Counted from the stretch's first letter, positions 35,223 through 43,906 are shown. The stretch: DNA of 64,000 nt from Achromobacter arsenitoxydans SY8 (GCF_000236785.1 NZ_AGUF01000064.1:62001-126000); one strand, 5' to 3'. Translations and numbers: made by a program. Notes: generated by a model from the sequence alone, not told the origin.

Positions 35223-36674
35223 CTAGTGCTGCCGCCGCAGCTCCGCCGGCGGAACCCGCAATTGGCCCCGGTACTTCGACACCGTGCGGCGCGCCAGCAA
35301 GATGCCGCTGGAGGCCAGCTGCTGGGTCAGGGCGACATCGGAGAGCGGCATGGCGGGATCTTCGGCGTCGACCATTTCCTTGATGAGCGCGCGCACGGCC
35401 GCGGCAGAGCAGGACCCGCCGGATTCGGTGGCCAATTCGCGCGAAAAGAAATGCCGGAACTCGAACACGCCCCGCGGCGTGGTCATGTATTTGCTGACCG
35501 TTGCGCGCGACACCGTGGATTCGTGCATGTTCAAATCGTCCGCGACTTCGCGCAGCATCAGCGGACGCAACGCCACCTCGCCGTACTCGAAAAAGGTCTG
35601 CTGGCGCTTGACGATGGCTTCGGCTACGCGCTGGATGGTCGTATAGCGCTGCTCGACGTTGCGCACCAGCCAACGGGCTTCCTGCAGTTCCTGCGCCATC
35701 GGACTGCGGTCGTCCAGCCGCGCGCGGCGGAACAGATCCGCGTACGCGCTGTGCAACCGCGCCCGGGGCATGGCGCTGCGGTTGGGCAGCACGCGCCAGC
35801 GGCCGCGCCATTTATCCACGAAGACGTCCGGCACCACATACACCGGCGCGTCGCCGCTGTACCGGCTGCCCGGCTTGGGATCCAGGCCGCGGATCAGCGC
35901 GCAGGCATCGCGCAGCGCATCGTCCGAACAACCCAGCACGCGCCGCAGTCCCAGGTAGTCGTTCTTGGCCAGGCGGTCCAGATGTTCGTGCACGATGCGC
36001 AGGGCCAGCGCGTGGGTATCGTCGTCGGCATCCTGGCCGGCCGCCAACTGCAGCGACAGGCATTCGCGCAGGTCGCGCGCGGCCAGGCCGGGCGCGTCCA
36101 GTTGCTGGACCAGGCGCAGCGCGGTCATCCACTCGCCTTCGTCCGGAGTGGGACTGAAATCGCTGCTGGCGGCGCTGCACAAGCCTTCCAGGGGCACCCG
36201 CAGATAGCCGTCGTCGTCGAGCGCGTCAATGATGAATTCGGCCAGCAGGCGATCGCGCTGCGCCAGATGGTAGTTGCCCAGTTCGGCGGACAGGCGTTCG
36301 CGCATGGATACACTGGCGCAGGCCCATTGGCCCAGGTCGCTGTCGCCGTCGCCGCCGCCGTGGATGGGGTAGTCGCCAGAATAGGCCGGGGCGTCAGGCG
36401 GCGGATCATCGGCATCCGGCGATTCCGATGAAGGCGCTTCGGGCGCGGGTTCGCCGATTTCGCTTTCCCCTTCGCTGCGGGCGCCCGGCGCCGCCAGCGG
36501 CGCTTCGGGCTCCTGCTCGTCCGGGTCTTCAAGAAAAGGATTGGAGGCAAGCGCCTGCTGCACCGCAGTGGTGAACTCCAGCGCGGACATCTGAAGCAGC
36601 TTGACGGATTGCTGCAGTCGAGGCGCCAGGGTCATTTGCTGGCGCATTCGCAGTTCTTGCATCGGGTGGCCCAA
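35223..36674 (-). CDS. rpoN: RNA polymerase sigma-54 factor
   Basis: From TTG at 36674, which has GGAG six bases upstream, this encodes 483 residues. ATG 36662 is an alternative without a ribosome site. Region I (about 1-50) is Gln/Leu-rich (LAPRLQQSVKLLQMSALEF). Region II is a long acidic stretch (about 65-130). The core-binding region follows, then the helix-turn-helix (MHESTVSRATVSKYM) and the RpoN box at 461-470, here ARRTVSKYRG instead of the usual ARRTVAKYRE. It directs polymerase to -24/-12 promoters with AAA+ activators; two such activator genes lie directly upstream. Confidence 0.95.
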   Translation of the reverse strand: MGHPMQELRMRQQMTLAPRLQQSVKLLQMSALEFTTAVQQALASNPFLEDPDEQEPEAPLAAPGARSEGESEIGEPAPEAPSSESPDADDPPPDAPAYSGDYPIHGGGDGDSDLGQWACASVSMRERLSAELGNYHLAQRDRLLAEFIIDALDDDGYLRVPLEGLCSAASSDFSPTPDEGEWMTALRLVQQLDAPGLAARDLRECLSLQLAAGQDADDDTHALALRIVHEHLDRLAKNDYLGLRRVLGCSDDALRDACALIRGLDPKPGSRYSGDAPVYVVPDVFVDKWRGRWRVLPNRSAMPRARLHSAYADLFRRARLDDRSPMAQELQEARWLVRNVEQRYTTIQRVAEAIVKRQQTFFEYGEVALRPLMLREVADDLNMHESTVSRATVSKYMTTPRGVFEFRHFFSRELATESGGSCSAAAVRALIKEMVDAEDPAMPLSDVALTQQLASSGILLARRTVSKYRGQLRVPPAELRRQH

Positions 36675-36790
36675 TCGAGTCTCCTGAAGGGGGCCGCCGG
36701 CAGGCGGCTCTTCTTTCAGTGAATGCAAAGATCGTGCCAGGTTCGGCCAGGAGGAGGAATGGCGCCGGGCGCGCGGCGTGCGCGCCGAGT

Positions 36791-36818
36791 ATTACAAGAG
36801 ACGGTAAGAACTGCTCAA
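36791..36818 (-). promoter_or_regulatory. Candidate sigma-70 promoter for rpoN
   Basis: On the minus strand TTGAGC (36818-36813) and TGTAAT (36796-36791) are spaced by 16 bases, and the -35 overlaps the stop codon of the upstream activator gene. A transcript would start near 36784, giving a leader of about 110 bases for rpoN. It could let rpoN be expressed apart from the activator. Confidence 0.4.
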
Positions 36819-37819
36819 GACGCCGGGCCGGATTCGGCCTTTTCGTAGAGATCCAGGCGGTTGTACAGCGTCTTCAGACTGACGCCCAGGGTCTCGGCCG
36901 CCAGCCGCTTGTCGCCGCCATGATGGGCAAGCGTGGCCAGGATGAACTCGCGCTGCGCGCGGTCCAGGGGCATGCCAACGGGAAAGCTCAGGGACCCGTC
37001 GCGCAATTCGGCCTGCTGCGGGCCGCGCGCACGGACATGCAGCTCGGCATCGAGCAGGGCGTCGGCCAGGATGTACGCGCGCTGCACGACGTTGCGCAAT
37101 TCGCGCACGTTGCCCGGCCAGTCATAGCGTCCGATGGCTTCAAGCATGCGCGGCGCGAAGGTCTTTTTCGTGCCGTGCTGCGCGTTGAGCGTGTCCAGGA
37201 ACTGGTGCGCCAGCACCAGGGCGTCGTCGCCGCGTTCCCGCAGGGGCGGAACCCGCAGCGGTATCACCAGCAGGCGATGCAGGAAATCCTGCCGCAGCCG
37301 GCCATCGGCCACCGACGCGGCCGGATCGCGGTTGCTTGCGCAGATGATGCGGGCGTTGGCGCGCAGCAGATCCGTGCCGCCGACGCGCTGGTAGGTGCCG
37401 GCCTCTAGTACGCGCAGGAAGTGCACCTGCATGTCGGGCGGCATTTCCGTCACTTCGTCCAGGAACAGCGTGCCGCCGCTGGCGTATTCGAAGTAGCCGG
37501 CGTTCTGGGCCACGGCGCCTGTGAAGCTGCCTTTCTCGTGGCCGAACAGTTCGGCGTGCGCCAGCGTGCCGCTGATGGCCCCGCAGTTGACGGCCACGAA
37601 GGGCTGGTTGCGGCGATCGCTGGCGTCGTGGATGGCCCGCGCCACGATTTCCTTGCCTGCGCCGCTTTCCCCGATGATGAACACGCTGGCGTCGGTCGCG
37701 GCGGCCAGGGAAATCTGGGCGCCCAGTTTGCGCATTTGCGGGGACAGGGCGTCGATGTCGGCGAAGGCGGCGGGCGTCGCGGGCGCGCTGTCGCGCGCGG
37801 CGGAATTGCGAGTGGCCAT
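36815..37819 (-). CDS. Sigma-54-dependent activator lacking a sensory domain
   Basis: A 334-residue bacterial enhancer-binding protein made only of the AAA+ domain (about 25-260) and a Fis-type helix-turn-helix (about 290-330, DKRLAAETLGVSLKTLYNRL). Walker A is GESGAGKE (50-57); Walker B is [13 protein letters not shown]; the sigma-54 contact loop is GSFTGA, and the arginine fingers in RQDFLHRLLV are present, so it should be a competent ATPase. With no N-terminal receiver, GAF or PAS it resembles PspF or HrpS and must be controlled by a partner protein or by expression. It is encoded upstream of rpoN, same strand, and divergent from an NtrC-type regulator. Confidence 0.92.
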   Translation of the reverse strand: MATRNSAARDSAPATPAAFADIDALSPQMRKLGAQISLAAATDASVFIIGESGAGKEIVARAIHDASDRRNQPFVAVNCGAISGTLAHAELFGHEKGSFTGAVAQNAGYFEYASGGTLFLDEVTEMPPDMQVHFLRVLEAGTYQRVGGTDLLRANARIICASNRDPAASVADGRLRQDFLHRLLVIPLRVPPLRERGDDALVLAHQFLDTLNAQHGTKKTFAPRMLEAIGRYDWPGNVRELRNVVQRAYILADALLDAELHVRARGPQQAELRDGSLSFPVGMPLDRAQREFILATLAHHGGDKRLAAETLGVSLKTLYNRLDLYEKAESGPAS

Positions 37820-37873
37820 ACGAAGTCTTGATCCCTGGATCTAGCCTGTGATGAAGCCATCGTAGATGGGCGC

Positions 37874-37888
37874 TGGCTATCCGATTGC
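37874..37888 (+). promoter_or_regulatory. Candidate sigma-54 (-24/-12) promoter
   Basis: TGGCTATCCGATTGC has the invariant GG and GC exactly at sigma-54 spacing and keeps TGGC and TTGC in full (consensus TGGCACG-N4-TTGC). It points toward the NtrC-type regulator, whose start is 105 bases downstream. Located in the divergent region beside rpoN, it suggests sigma-54-dependent autoregulation of this locus. Confidence 0.6.
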
Positions 37889-37993
37889 GACCAGTTGCAA
37901 GCAATGGAAAACCTTCATCGAATCTGTCGAATATTTGCGCGGGCCGCCCCCATAGTGGCTATTCTGAGGATGAAAAAAGGACACGGAGCTAGC

Positions 37994-39379
37994 ATGCCTC
38001 ATCTGCTTATCGTTGACGACGACGACGCGATACGCGAGACGCTGGCCGAGATCGGCCGTGAGAGCGGGTTTACGGTGGCGGTGGCCGCCAGCGTCAAGGA
38101 CGCGTTCATACAGCTGGAACGCCAGGCGCCCGACCTGGTGCTGACCGACGTGCGCCTGCCGGGCGGCAGCGGCATGGATATTTTCAAGAACGTCGCCATC
38201 AGCAGCGCCGAGGTCGTGGTGATGACCGGCCACGGTTCGGTCGACAACGCGGTGCAGGCCTTGCGCCTGGGCGCGACCGATTACCTGGTCAAGCCCATCT
38301 GCATGGAACGGCTGGCCGAAATCCTGGCGCGCATCGTCACGAACGCCGGCGGCGACGCGCCCGGCACGCCCTTCGAAGAACCCGGACGCTTCGGCAAGCT
38401 GTATGGCCAGTCCGAACGCATGCTGGAACTTTACCGGCAGATCGGGCGCGTGGCGCCAACCAACGTCACCACCTTGCTGATCGGCGAAAGCGGCACAGGC
38501 AAAGAACTGGCCGCGCATGCCGTCCACGAACTCAGCCCGCGGCGGCAGCGTCCCTTCATCGCGGTCAATTGCGGCGCGATTTCACCGAATCTGATCGAAA
38601 GCGAGATGTTCGGCCACGAACGAGGCAGCTTCACTGGCGCCGATCGTCAGCACAAGGGCTACTTCGAGCGCGCGGATGGCGGCACGCTGTTCCTGGACGA
38701 AGTCACGGAGATGCCGCTGGACCTGCAGGTCAAGCTGCTGCGGGTGCTGGAGACCGGCCGCTTCATGCGGGTTGGCACCAACCGCGAGGTCGCGTGCGAC
38801 ATTCGGATCGTCGCGGCCACCAACCGCAATCCTGAACAGGCCGTCCAGGAAGGAAAGCTGCGCGAAGACCTGTTTTACCGGCTCAGCGTTTTTCCCATCG
38901 AATTGCCGCCTTTGCGCGAGCGGGGCAACGACATCCTGTTCCTGGCGCAGCGGTTTCTGCAGACGCTGAACCAGGAAGCGGGCCGGAACAAGGCATTTGC
39001 GCCGCAGGCGCAGGTGGCGCTGGAACAGTACGATTGGCCCGGCAACGTGCGGGAGCTCAAGAATTTCGTGCGCCGTGCGTTCATCATGGCGGACGGCGAC
39101 GTGCTCGACCTGGAAATGCTGGCGCCTCGCCTGTCGCCCGCGGGCGCGCCGGCGGCCGGGCAGGTCAGCGTGCCGGTCGGCGAAACCCTGGCCGAAGCGG
39201 ACCGCCGCTTGATCCTGGCTACGCTTGAACGCTGCAACGGCGTCAAGAAGCAAACCGCCGCCGTGCTGGGCATCAGCCCGAAGACCCTCTACAACCGGCT
39301 TGAAGAGTATGCGGCGGCAGGGTATGTGCTGCCGGGGGAAGATCCCCAGGCGGGCAACCCGTCCCGGGGATCCGCCTAG
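37994..39379 (+). CDS. NtrC-family sigma-54-dependent response regulator
   Basis: A 461-residue protein with receiver (1-120; phosphoacceptor D52 in [10 protein letters not shown], lysine K100 in DYLVKP), AAA+ domain (about 138-375; Walker A GESGTGKE at 164-171, GSFTGA loop, [11 protein letters not shown]) and a Fis-like helix-turn-helix (about 405-450, [20 protein letters not shown]). The ATG at 37994 follows GGAG. All functional residues are present. No histidine kinase is encoded next to it. Its AAA+ domain is closely similar to that of the divergent single-domain activator, so the two may be duplicates that act together. A -24/-12 element lies upstream. Confidence 0.93.
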   Translation: MPHLLIVDDDDAIRETLAEIGRESGFTVAVAASVKDAFIQLERQAPDLVLTDVRLPGGSGMDIFKNVAISSAEVVVMTGHGSVDNAVQALRLGATDYLVKPICMERLAEILARIVTNAGGDAPGTPFEEPGRFGKLYGQSERMLELYRQIGRVAPTNVTTLLIGESGTGKELAAHAVHELSPRRQRPFIAVNCGAISPNLIESEMFGHERGSFTGADRQHKGYFERADGGTLFLDEVTEMPLDLQVKLLRVLETGRFMRVGTNREVACDIRIVAATNRNPEQAVQEGKLREDLFYRLSVFPIELPPLRERGNDILFLAQRFLQTLNQEAGRNKAFAPQAQVALEQYDWPGNVRELKNFVRRAFIMADGDVLDLEMLAPRLSPAGAPAAGQVSVPVGETLAEADRRLILATLERCNGVKKQTAAVLGISPKTLYNRLEEYAAAGYVLPGEDPQAGNPSRGSA

Positions 39380-39391
39380 CGGCGGCGCGGC

Positions 39392-39766
39392 TTACTTGCC
39401 GTAGCGCGTCTTCAGGTCCGCTATGCAGGCGTCCTTGGCGTTGCCGGACATGGCGTCGCATTTTTCCTTGCCGACCTTGTAGTCGGCGTCATTGCGCGCC
39501 TTGGTCGCGTCGCGGTTGGCTTCGGCTTTTTCCTTGCCTGCCTTGGCGTCCGCCTTGGCCTTGTCGCGGTTGGCTTCGGCCTGTTGCTGGCATACGTCCT
39601 TGGCGTTGCCCTTCATGCCGTCACATTGCTTCTTGTCCATCTTGTACTGATTGTCGATCTGTTCATCGCTGCGCACGCTCATGGCGCCGGATTGCGCATA
39701 GGCCTGAAAGGCCAGGACGGACAGGCAAAGGGCGAACGCGGGGCAAATCGTTTTGGACAGCTTCAT
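39392..39766 (-). CDS. Small periplasmic protein with duplicated Cys-x10-Cys segments
   Basis: A 124-residue secreted protein; residues 1-24 are a signal peptide (LAFQAYAQ). The mature chain has two related segments, CDGMKGNAKDVC and CDAMSGNAKDAC, each a Cys-x10-Cys preceded by YK-x4-K, joined by a Lys/Ala/Glu-rich helix (EANRDKAKADAKAGKEKAEA). Similar proteins occur in Burkholderiales and are often called TolA-like because of the helix, but no real TolA domain is visible. The pairs could form disulfides or bind metal. AAGGAG supports the ATG. It is convergent with the NtrC-type gene, 12 bases apart. Confidence 0.75.
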   Translation of the reverse strand: MKLSKTICPAFALCLSVLAFQAYAQSGAMSVRSDEQIDNQYKMDKKQCDGMKGNAKDVCQQQAEANRDKAKADAKAGKEKAEANRDATKARNDADYKVGKEKCDAMSGNAKDACIADLKTRYGK

Positions 39767-39915
39767 GACTGACTCCTTTGGGATGATGGTCCGGCTTTGA
39801 GCAGACCCGCGGATACCCAAGCAAGCGCTGTTCCTGCGCGGGCCGGGAACGGCGCTTGCGCAGCAGGCGGTCGGCGCGCCAGCGGGTGCGGCCGACAGGG
39901 AACAAGGAGACGCAC

Positions 39916-40131
39916 ATGAGCACCGGACGCGGACAGGACACGGCAACGTCGAAGGCGAATACGCCCAAGGACGATGCGGCAGCGGCTCGCCAGAGCGGAC
40001 AATTTGGCGCGGACAAGCCGGACGCCAAGGAACCGGCGGCCGAACGCGCATCGGACAAGAAACCGAATAGCAAGGGGCCTGAATACGAGGAAGGCGGCCA
40101 GTACCCGGGCAAGCGGCCGGGAGGAAAGTAG
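39916..40131 (+). CDS. 71-residue disordered, hydrophilin-like protein
   Basis: A very hydrophilic peptide with about 14% glycine and many Lys, Asp, Ala and Pro, and practically no aliphatic residues. It ends in GKRPGGK. No domain is recognised; it meets the compositional definition of a hydrophilin (over 6% glycine, high hydrophilicity), a group linked to water-deficit protection. AAGGAG lies ahead of the ATG at 39916. It is convergent with the DUF378 gene, 8 bases apart, and stands at the head of a run of small stress-type genes. Confidence 0.65.
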   Translation: MSTGRGQDTATSKANTPKDDAAAARQSGQFGADKPDAKEPAAERASDKKPNSKGPEYEEGGQYPGKRPGGK

Positions 40132-40139
40132 TCGGGCCG

Positions 40140-40433
40140 TCAATCGTCCTGCTCTTGGCCCAGCCGGAAGAGCAGGACCACGCAGTACAGCGAGGCCAGC
40201 CCGATCAGGCCATAGAGGGCCCGGGCCGCGGCCGCGTGCGGAAGAATTCTTGCAAAGACATCCAGATTGACCGCCGCGATGAGGCCGGTGTTCAAGCCGC
40301 CGGCCACCACCGCGATCAAGGCGGTCCAATCCAGTGCGGACAGGCCGCGCCGTGGCATGTCCGGGTCGGCGGCCGACGCAGCCCCGTCCTCGGAGGCGTC
40401 GGACAGTTCGTCCTGGTTGCCGGAGATATCCAT
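40140..40433 (-). CDS. DUF378-like small membrane protein
   Basis: A 97-residue protein with an acidic N-terminus and two membrane helices in the second half. DUF378 features are LSALDWTALIAVVAGGLNTG, the NLDVFARIL turn and ALYGLIGLASLYCVVLL. The ATG at 40433 has a perfect AAGGAGG seven bases upstream. An ATG at 40508 would add 25 residues and overlaps the upstream stop as ATGA, so a longer coupled form is possible. The family has no known function. It is probably cotranscribed with the acidic 88-residue gene. Confidence 0.75.
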   Translation of the reverse strand: MDISGNQDELSDASEDGAASAADPDMPRRGLSALDWTALIAVVAGGLNTGLIAAVNLDVFARILPHAAAARALYGLIGLASLYCVVLLFRLGQEQDD

Positions 40434-40504
40434 ATTCGTGCCTCCTTGACCGGCAGGCGAGCCGTTGCGGGCGACGTCCCGATCGGCGCTCACGCGGATC
40501 GGGC

Positions 40505-40771
40505 TCATGCGCCGTTGCGAACGGGATCGGGATCGTCGCGGGACAGGCCAGCTTCGTCTGCGTCGGTAATCCGGTCGGGCGCGATGTCCGCGCCATCGTC
40601 GTCGCGCTCGTCCGGGTCCACGCTTTCGCGTTCGCCAGTGGCCTGGGAATCGCTGTCGGTGTGCACCCGTCCGGGCGGCAGGTCGCTGGCGGAATCCGAC
40701 GAGTCGCTCGGACCAAGGTCAGGGCGGCCGCCGTCGTCGATGGGCAGGTCGGGGTCGGGAATGCGGGTCAT
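40505..40771 (-). CDS. Highly acidic 88-residue hydrophilic protein
   Basis: No family is recognised. A quarter of the residues (22 of 88) are aspartate, with about 9% glycine, many Ser, Pro and Arg, and no hydrophobic core, so it should be disordered. GGAG stands six bases before the ATG, and the codon bias fits a real gene. The stop overlaps a possible ATG of the DUF378 gene downstream. It is one of several disordered peptides in this 12-kb stretch. Confidence 0.6.
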   Translation of the reverse strand: MTRIPDPDLPIDDGGRPDLGPSDSSDSASDLPPGRVHTDSDSQATGERESVDPDERDDDGADIAPDRITDADEAGLSRDDPDPVRNGA

Positions 40772-40912
40772 GGCGATCTCCGGGCGTGGCTGGCCGGGCG
40801 GCGCGAAACGGCGCCGGACCCGCAGCGATCCGATATGCAGCAAGCGCCATGCCGGCCGCCGCCAGGTATGGAAGTTGCTGTCCGAACGGCGATTCTCAAC
40901 CGGGAGACTGCC

Positions 40913-41506
40913 ATGTCCTTGATTGTCGCTGCACGGTTCCAGACATTTGACGAGGCCTCCGTGGCGGCGCGCATGCTGGCTGCCGAGGGTTACACCGAGG
41001 ACGACATCCATACGTTCTATGTCAGTCCGGCGGGAGAGCACGGGCGCTATCCGCTGGGCGGAGATCGTCTGGCCGATCCGGACGCCAGGGGCGGGCATTT
41101 TGGCGCCGTGGCCGGCGCGTCGCTGCTGGGATTCCTGTTCGCTATGCTGGGCGGGCTGATTGCCGCGCGCCTGTCGGCCTCGGTGCTCATCACGATCGCC
41201 GCGGCGGGTGTCGGCGCGTATGTCGGCGCGCTGGCGGGCGCGCTGTGGGTCATCGGCCGCAAGAAGCGCGCCGTGCGCACCGCGCCAGGCGAGCCGGTCC
41301 AGACGCATCCGCCCGTGCGCCAGGCCGGGGTACTGCTGGCCTTGCACGTGGAAGCGGGCAGGGAGCCGCAGGCAAGGCAGATCTTGCGGCAGGCGGGCGG
41401 CACCGACATCGAGCGCGCCAGTGGGCGCTGGCAGGACGGCAAATGGCAGGATTTCGACCCCCTGACGCCGCCCCGTCCCGTGGAGGCGCGCACGTCGCTC
41501 AATTGA
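40913..41506 (+). CDS. Glycine-zipper-like membrane protein, 197 residues
   Basis: The N-terminal 50 residues (SLIVAARFQTFDEASVAARM, then DDIHTFYVSPAGEHGRYPLG) form a small alpha/beta sensor-like domain. A central region (about 65-120) has two Gly/Ala-rich membrane helices (FGAVAGASLLGFLFAMLGG, AAAGVGAYVGALAGALWV), and a soluble tail repeats the N-terminal fold (GVLLALHVEAGREPQARQIL, TDIERASGRWQDGKW). This order is common in Bordetella and Achromobacter stress loci but has no assigned function. GGGAG precedes the ATG. The DUF4142 gene follows 32 bases downstream, so they likely form an operon. Confidence 0.7.
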   Translation: MSLIVAARFQTFDEASVAARMLAAEGYTEDDIHTFYVSPAGEHGRYPLGGDRLADPDARGGHFGAVAGASLLGFLFAMLGGLIAARLSASVLITIAAAGVGAYVGALAGALWVIGRKKRAVRTAPGEPVQTHPPVRQAGVLLALHVEAGREPQARQILRQAGGTDIERASGRWQDGKWQDFDPLTPPRPVEARTSLN

Positions 41507-41538
41507 GGCCCGCCGCGGGCTCGCAAGGAGACAGAACA

Positions 41539-42162
41539 ATGAAAAAGACGCCAAGACTGATGGCGGCCGCGCTGGCCGCGATGGCCCTGTTCGCGGGTGC
41601 GCCGCCGGCGATCCATGCGGCGGACCTGGCCGCGTCCGACGCGCGGTTCCTGCAGGCGGCTGCGGGGGCCGGCCTGTTCGAGGTGCAAGCCGCCGAACTG
41701 GCGGGCAAGCGCGCCCAGGATGCGCAGGTCCGCGCCTACGCCGCGAAAATGCTGGCGCAGCACCGCAAGGTGAATGACGAGTTGAAGGCGTTGGCGGCGG
41801 CCAAACAGCTGCGGCTACCCGGAGAGCCGGGCGAGCCCGATCGTGCGACCCTCGAGCAGCTTCGCGCCAAAACCGGCACGGCGTTCGACGAGCTTTATGT
41901 GGAAAAGGCGGCGGTGGACGCCCACGCGATCGCCAACAGGCTGTTTCAGACCGCAGCCAAGGAGTCGGCCGACCCGCAGGTCCGTGAATTCGCTTCGCGC
42001 ACTTTGCCCATGCTGGCGGAGCATTATTCGATGAGCCGCACGCTCATGGGCCAGCCGCCCGCGAATGGCGACAGGATCCAGCCGGCGCCGAAGGGCGAGG
42101 CGCCCGCCGTGTCGCCCGCGTCGCGCGAGGCGCCGGCGTCCGTGGTTCCCCCGAAACAATGA
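41539..42162 (+). CDS. DUF4142 secreted protein
   Basis: A 207-residue protein with a signal peptide (about 1-27, ending PAIHAAD) and a ferritin-like four-helix DUF4142 domain (about 30-165): DARFLQAAAGAGLFEVQAAE, ALAGKRAQDAQVRAYA-like helix 2 and the DAHAIANRLFQTAAKESADP helix. The C-terminal about 35 residues are Pro/Ala-rich and disordered. AAGGAG is at ideal spacing. DUF4142 proteins are periplasmic and appear in stress and osmotic clusters; metal binding has been suggested but is not established. It shares a probable transcript with the membrane protein upstream. Confidence 0.85.
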   Translation: MKKTPRLMAAALAAMALFAGAPPAIHAADLAASDARFLQAAAGAGLFEVQAAELAGKRAQDAQVRAYAAKMLAQHRKVNDELKALAAAKQLRLPGEPGEPDRATLEQLRAKTGTAFDELYVEKAAVDAHAIANRLFQTAAKESADPQVREFASRTLPMLAEHYSMSRTLMGQPPANGDRIQPAPKGEAPAVSPASREAPASVVPPKQ

Positions 42163-42190
42163 TCGGCCCGGAAGCAGGCGGGCAGGGCGC

Positions 42191-43078
42191 TCAGTCCCCC
42201 GCGCTGCCCGTGATCGGTAGCACGATCCCCGTGATGTAGCTGGCGGAGGCCGGCGAGGCCAGGAACACGTAGGCGGGCGATATTTCCTCGGGTTGGGCCG
42301 GGCGGCCCAGATCGGTCTTTTCGCCGAAGGACTGGATGGCCTGGGCGCTCCGGTCCGCCGGGTTCAGCGGCGTCCATACGGGCCCCGGCGCGACCGCGTT
42401 GACGCGTATGCCTTGCTCGGCCAGATTGGCTGCGAGCGACCGCGTGAAGGCGTGGATCGCGCCCTTGGTGGAGGAATAGTCCAGCAGCTTGGCGCTGCCC
42501 CGCAGGCCCGTCACCGATCCCGTATTGATGATGGACGAACCGGCCTTCAAGTGCGCAAGCGCCGCCCGCGCCATGTAGAAATAGGCGGTGATGTTGGTGC
42601 GCAGGGTCTTGTCCCACTTGTCGTCGCTGATCTCGGGCAGCGTATCCGTGTGCTGCTGGTAGGCGGCGTTGTTGACCAGGATATCGAGCCGGCCGAAGTG
42701 CTTGACCGTCTGTTCGACGGCCTCGTTGCAGAAGGCGGCGTCCTGTACGTCGCCCGGTATCAGCAGGCACTGGCGGCCCTCGGCCTGCACCGCGCGGCTG
42801 GTCTCTTTGGCGTCCTCATGTTCGTCCAGGTAAATGACCGCGACGTCGGCGCCCTCGCGGGCGAACAGGACGGCGACCGCCCGGCCGATGCCGGAGTCCC
42901 CGCCCGTGACGATGGCGGTCATGCCCTCCAGTTTGCCGCTGCCGTTGTACCCGGGCGCCTGGTACTGAGGCTTGAGCACCATGTCGGCTTCGTTGCCCGG
43001 CTTTTCCAGGTGTTGCGCCGGCATGGGCGGAGTCGGGTGCGGACGGTCGCCGGTCTGGGCGCTCTTGGGGTTGCTCAT
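42191..43078 (-). CDS. Short-chain dehydrogenase/reductase (YghA-like)
   Basis: A 295-residue SDR with the 45-residue N-terminal extension typical of the YghA/general-stress-protein-39 group. The cofactor glycines are in TAIVTGGDSGIGRAVAV, the NNAA motif in ILVNNAAYQQH, the catalytic Ser in INTGSVTG and the Tyr-x3-Lys pair in LDYSSTKGAIHAF. These are cytosolic NAD(P)-dependent oxidoreductases, repeatedly found in stress regulons. The start is ATG 43078 with GGAG six bases upstream. It is the last of three minus-strand genes: Cys-rich protein, DUF883, SDR. Confidence 0.92.
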   Translation of the reverse strand: MSNPKSAQTGDRPHPTPPMPAQHLEKPGNEADMVLKPQYQAPGYNGSGKLEGMTAIVTGGDSGIGRAVAVLFAREGADVAVIYLDEHEDAKETSRAVQAEGRQCLLIPGDVQDAAFCNEAVEQTVKHFGRLDILVNNAAYQQHTDTLPEISDDKWDKTLRTNITAYFYMARAALAHLKAGSSIINTGSVTGLRGSAKLLDYSSTKGAIHAFTRSLAANLAEQGIRVNAVAPGPVWTPLNPADRSAQAIQSFGEKTDLGRPAQPEEISPAYVFLASPASASYITGIVLPITGSAGD

Positions 43079-43159
43079 GCGTGTCTCCGGTTGACGCAGG
43101 CGCGGGATGCGCCTTGTGCAGCAGGAGCACGCAATCGCCGTTCCCGGCACCGGCAGCGC

Positions 43160-43501
43160 CTACTGGCGTCCGACGATGACGCCCAGCAGGAAGGCGGCGC
43201 CCGCGACCAGGCCCACCGCCTGCCACGGACGCGCGTGGATGTATTCCTCGGTGCAGTCCAGGGTTTCGCGCATCAGATCGCTGGCGTTGTCTGAGGCCTC
43301 GCGCAGGCTCTGGCGCGTGGCGTGCAGCTGGTCGGACAGGCGCGCCTTCAAGGCGTCCAGGTCCGTCGCCGACGTGTCCCGCAGGGTGGCTTCCAGTTCG
43401 TCGATCCAGCTTTCCGGATGACGCGAGCGCCGGTAGGCGCCACGATTGTCGGGGCCGTTCTCGGGGAAATCGGAAGGCAGAGGGGTATTCGTCGTGGCCA
43501 T
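43160..43501 (-). CDS. DUF883 (ElaB/YqjD-type) ribosome-anchoring-like protein
   Basis: A 113-residue protein: an amphipathic helical part (about 30-85, DELEATLRDTSATDLDALKA) followed by one C-terminal membrane helix ending in a GxxxG-like run (GLVAGAAFLLGVIVGRQ). This is the layout of E. coli ElaB, YqjD and YgaM, inner-membrane-anchored proteins induced in stationary phase, at least one of which binds ribosomes. AGGAG precedes the ATG. It lies between the Cys-rich gene and the SDR on one strand. Confidence 0.88.
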   Translation of the reverse strand: MATTNTPLPSDFPENGPDNRGAYRRSRHPESWIDELEATLRDTSATDLDALKARLSDQLHATRQSLREASDNASDLMRETLDCTEEYIHARPWQAVGLVAGAAFLLGVIVGRQ

Positions 43502-43576
43502 CGAAAGCTCCTGACTATCGGGCGGAAAGAGCGCCAGGGCGGGCCGGCCCGGTCGGCCGCCTGGCGGGCCGGGCCT

Positions 43577-43906
43577 TCAGGCCTCGACCATATCGCGGCA
43601 TGCCAGCGTGCAGCCCAGGCAGGCGCCCGCGCAGACCTGGCAATGTTCAGCGTCGTGCGTAGAGCAAAGACGCGCGCAGGCGTCGCAGACCTGAGCGCAC
43701 AACGTACATAGCGCGTTTGCGAATTCGCCGTCGCGGGCCAGCAGGGCGGCGCACAGGCGGCACACAGCGGCGCAGTCGGTACACAAGGCGATGCAGTGCT
43801 TCATGCGCGATGCGTTTTCCTGCAGGCAGGCGGCAGCGCACTGGTCGCAAGCCACGGCGCATTCGTAGCAGGCTTGCACACATTGCTCGAAGTTTGGGTC
43901 TCGCAT
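43577..43906 (-). CDS. Cysteine-rich four-helix-bundle copper-binding protein (DUF326)
   Basis: A 109-residue protein with about 20 cysteines spaced along four predicted helices (CVQACYECAVACDQCAAAC, CTDCAAVCRLCAALL, CTLCAQVCDACARLC, CQVCAGACLGC). This is the DUF326 arrangement, also used by the copper storage proteins (Csp), in which Cys side chains inside the bundle hold many Cu(I) ions. There is no signal peptide, so it is cytosolic. AAGGAG precedes ATG 43906. Copper buffering is inferred from the family; the number of ions is not known. Confidence 0.88.
   Translation of the reverse strand: MRDPNFEQCVQACYECAVACDQCAAACLQENASRMKHCIALCTDCAAVCRLCAALLARDGEFANALCTLCAQVCDACARLCSTHDAEHCQVCAGACLGCTLACRDMVEA

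Noticed and set aside
35813-35821. TTATCCACG, one mismatch from a DnaA box, inside rpoN
   Set aside because: Single isolated copy within coding sequence; a chance match is likely.
36815-39379. GSFTGA instead of GAFTGA in both sigma-54 activators as a possible defect
   Set aside because: GSFTGA is a common natural variant and all ATPase and arginine-finger residues are intact.
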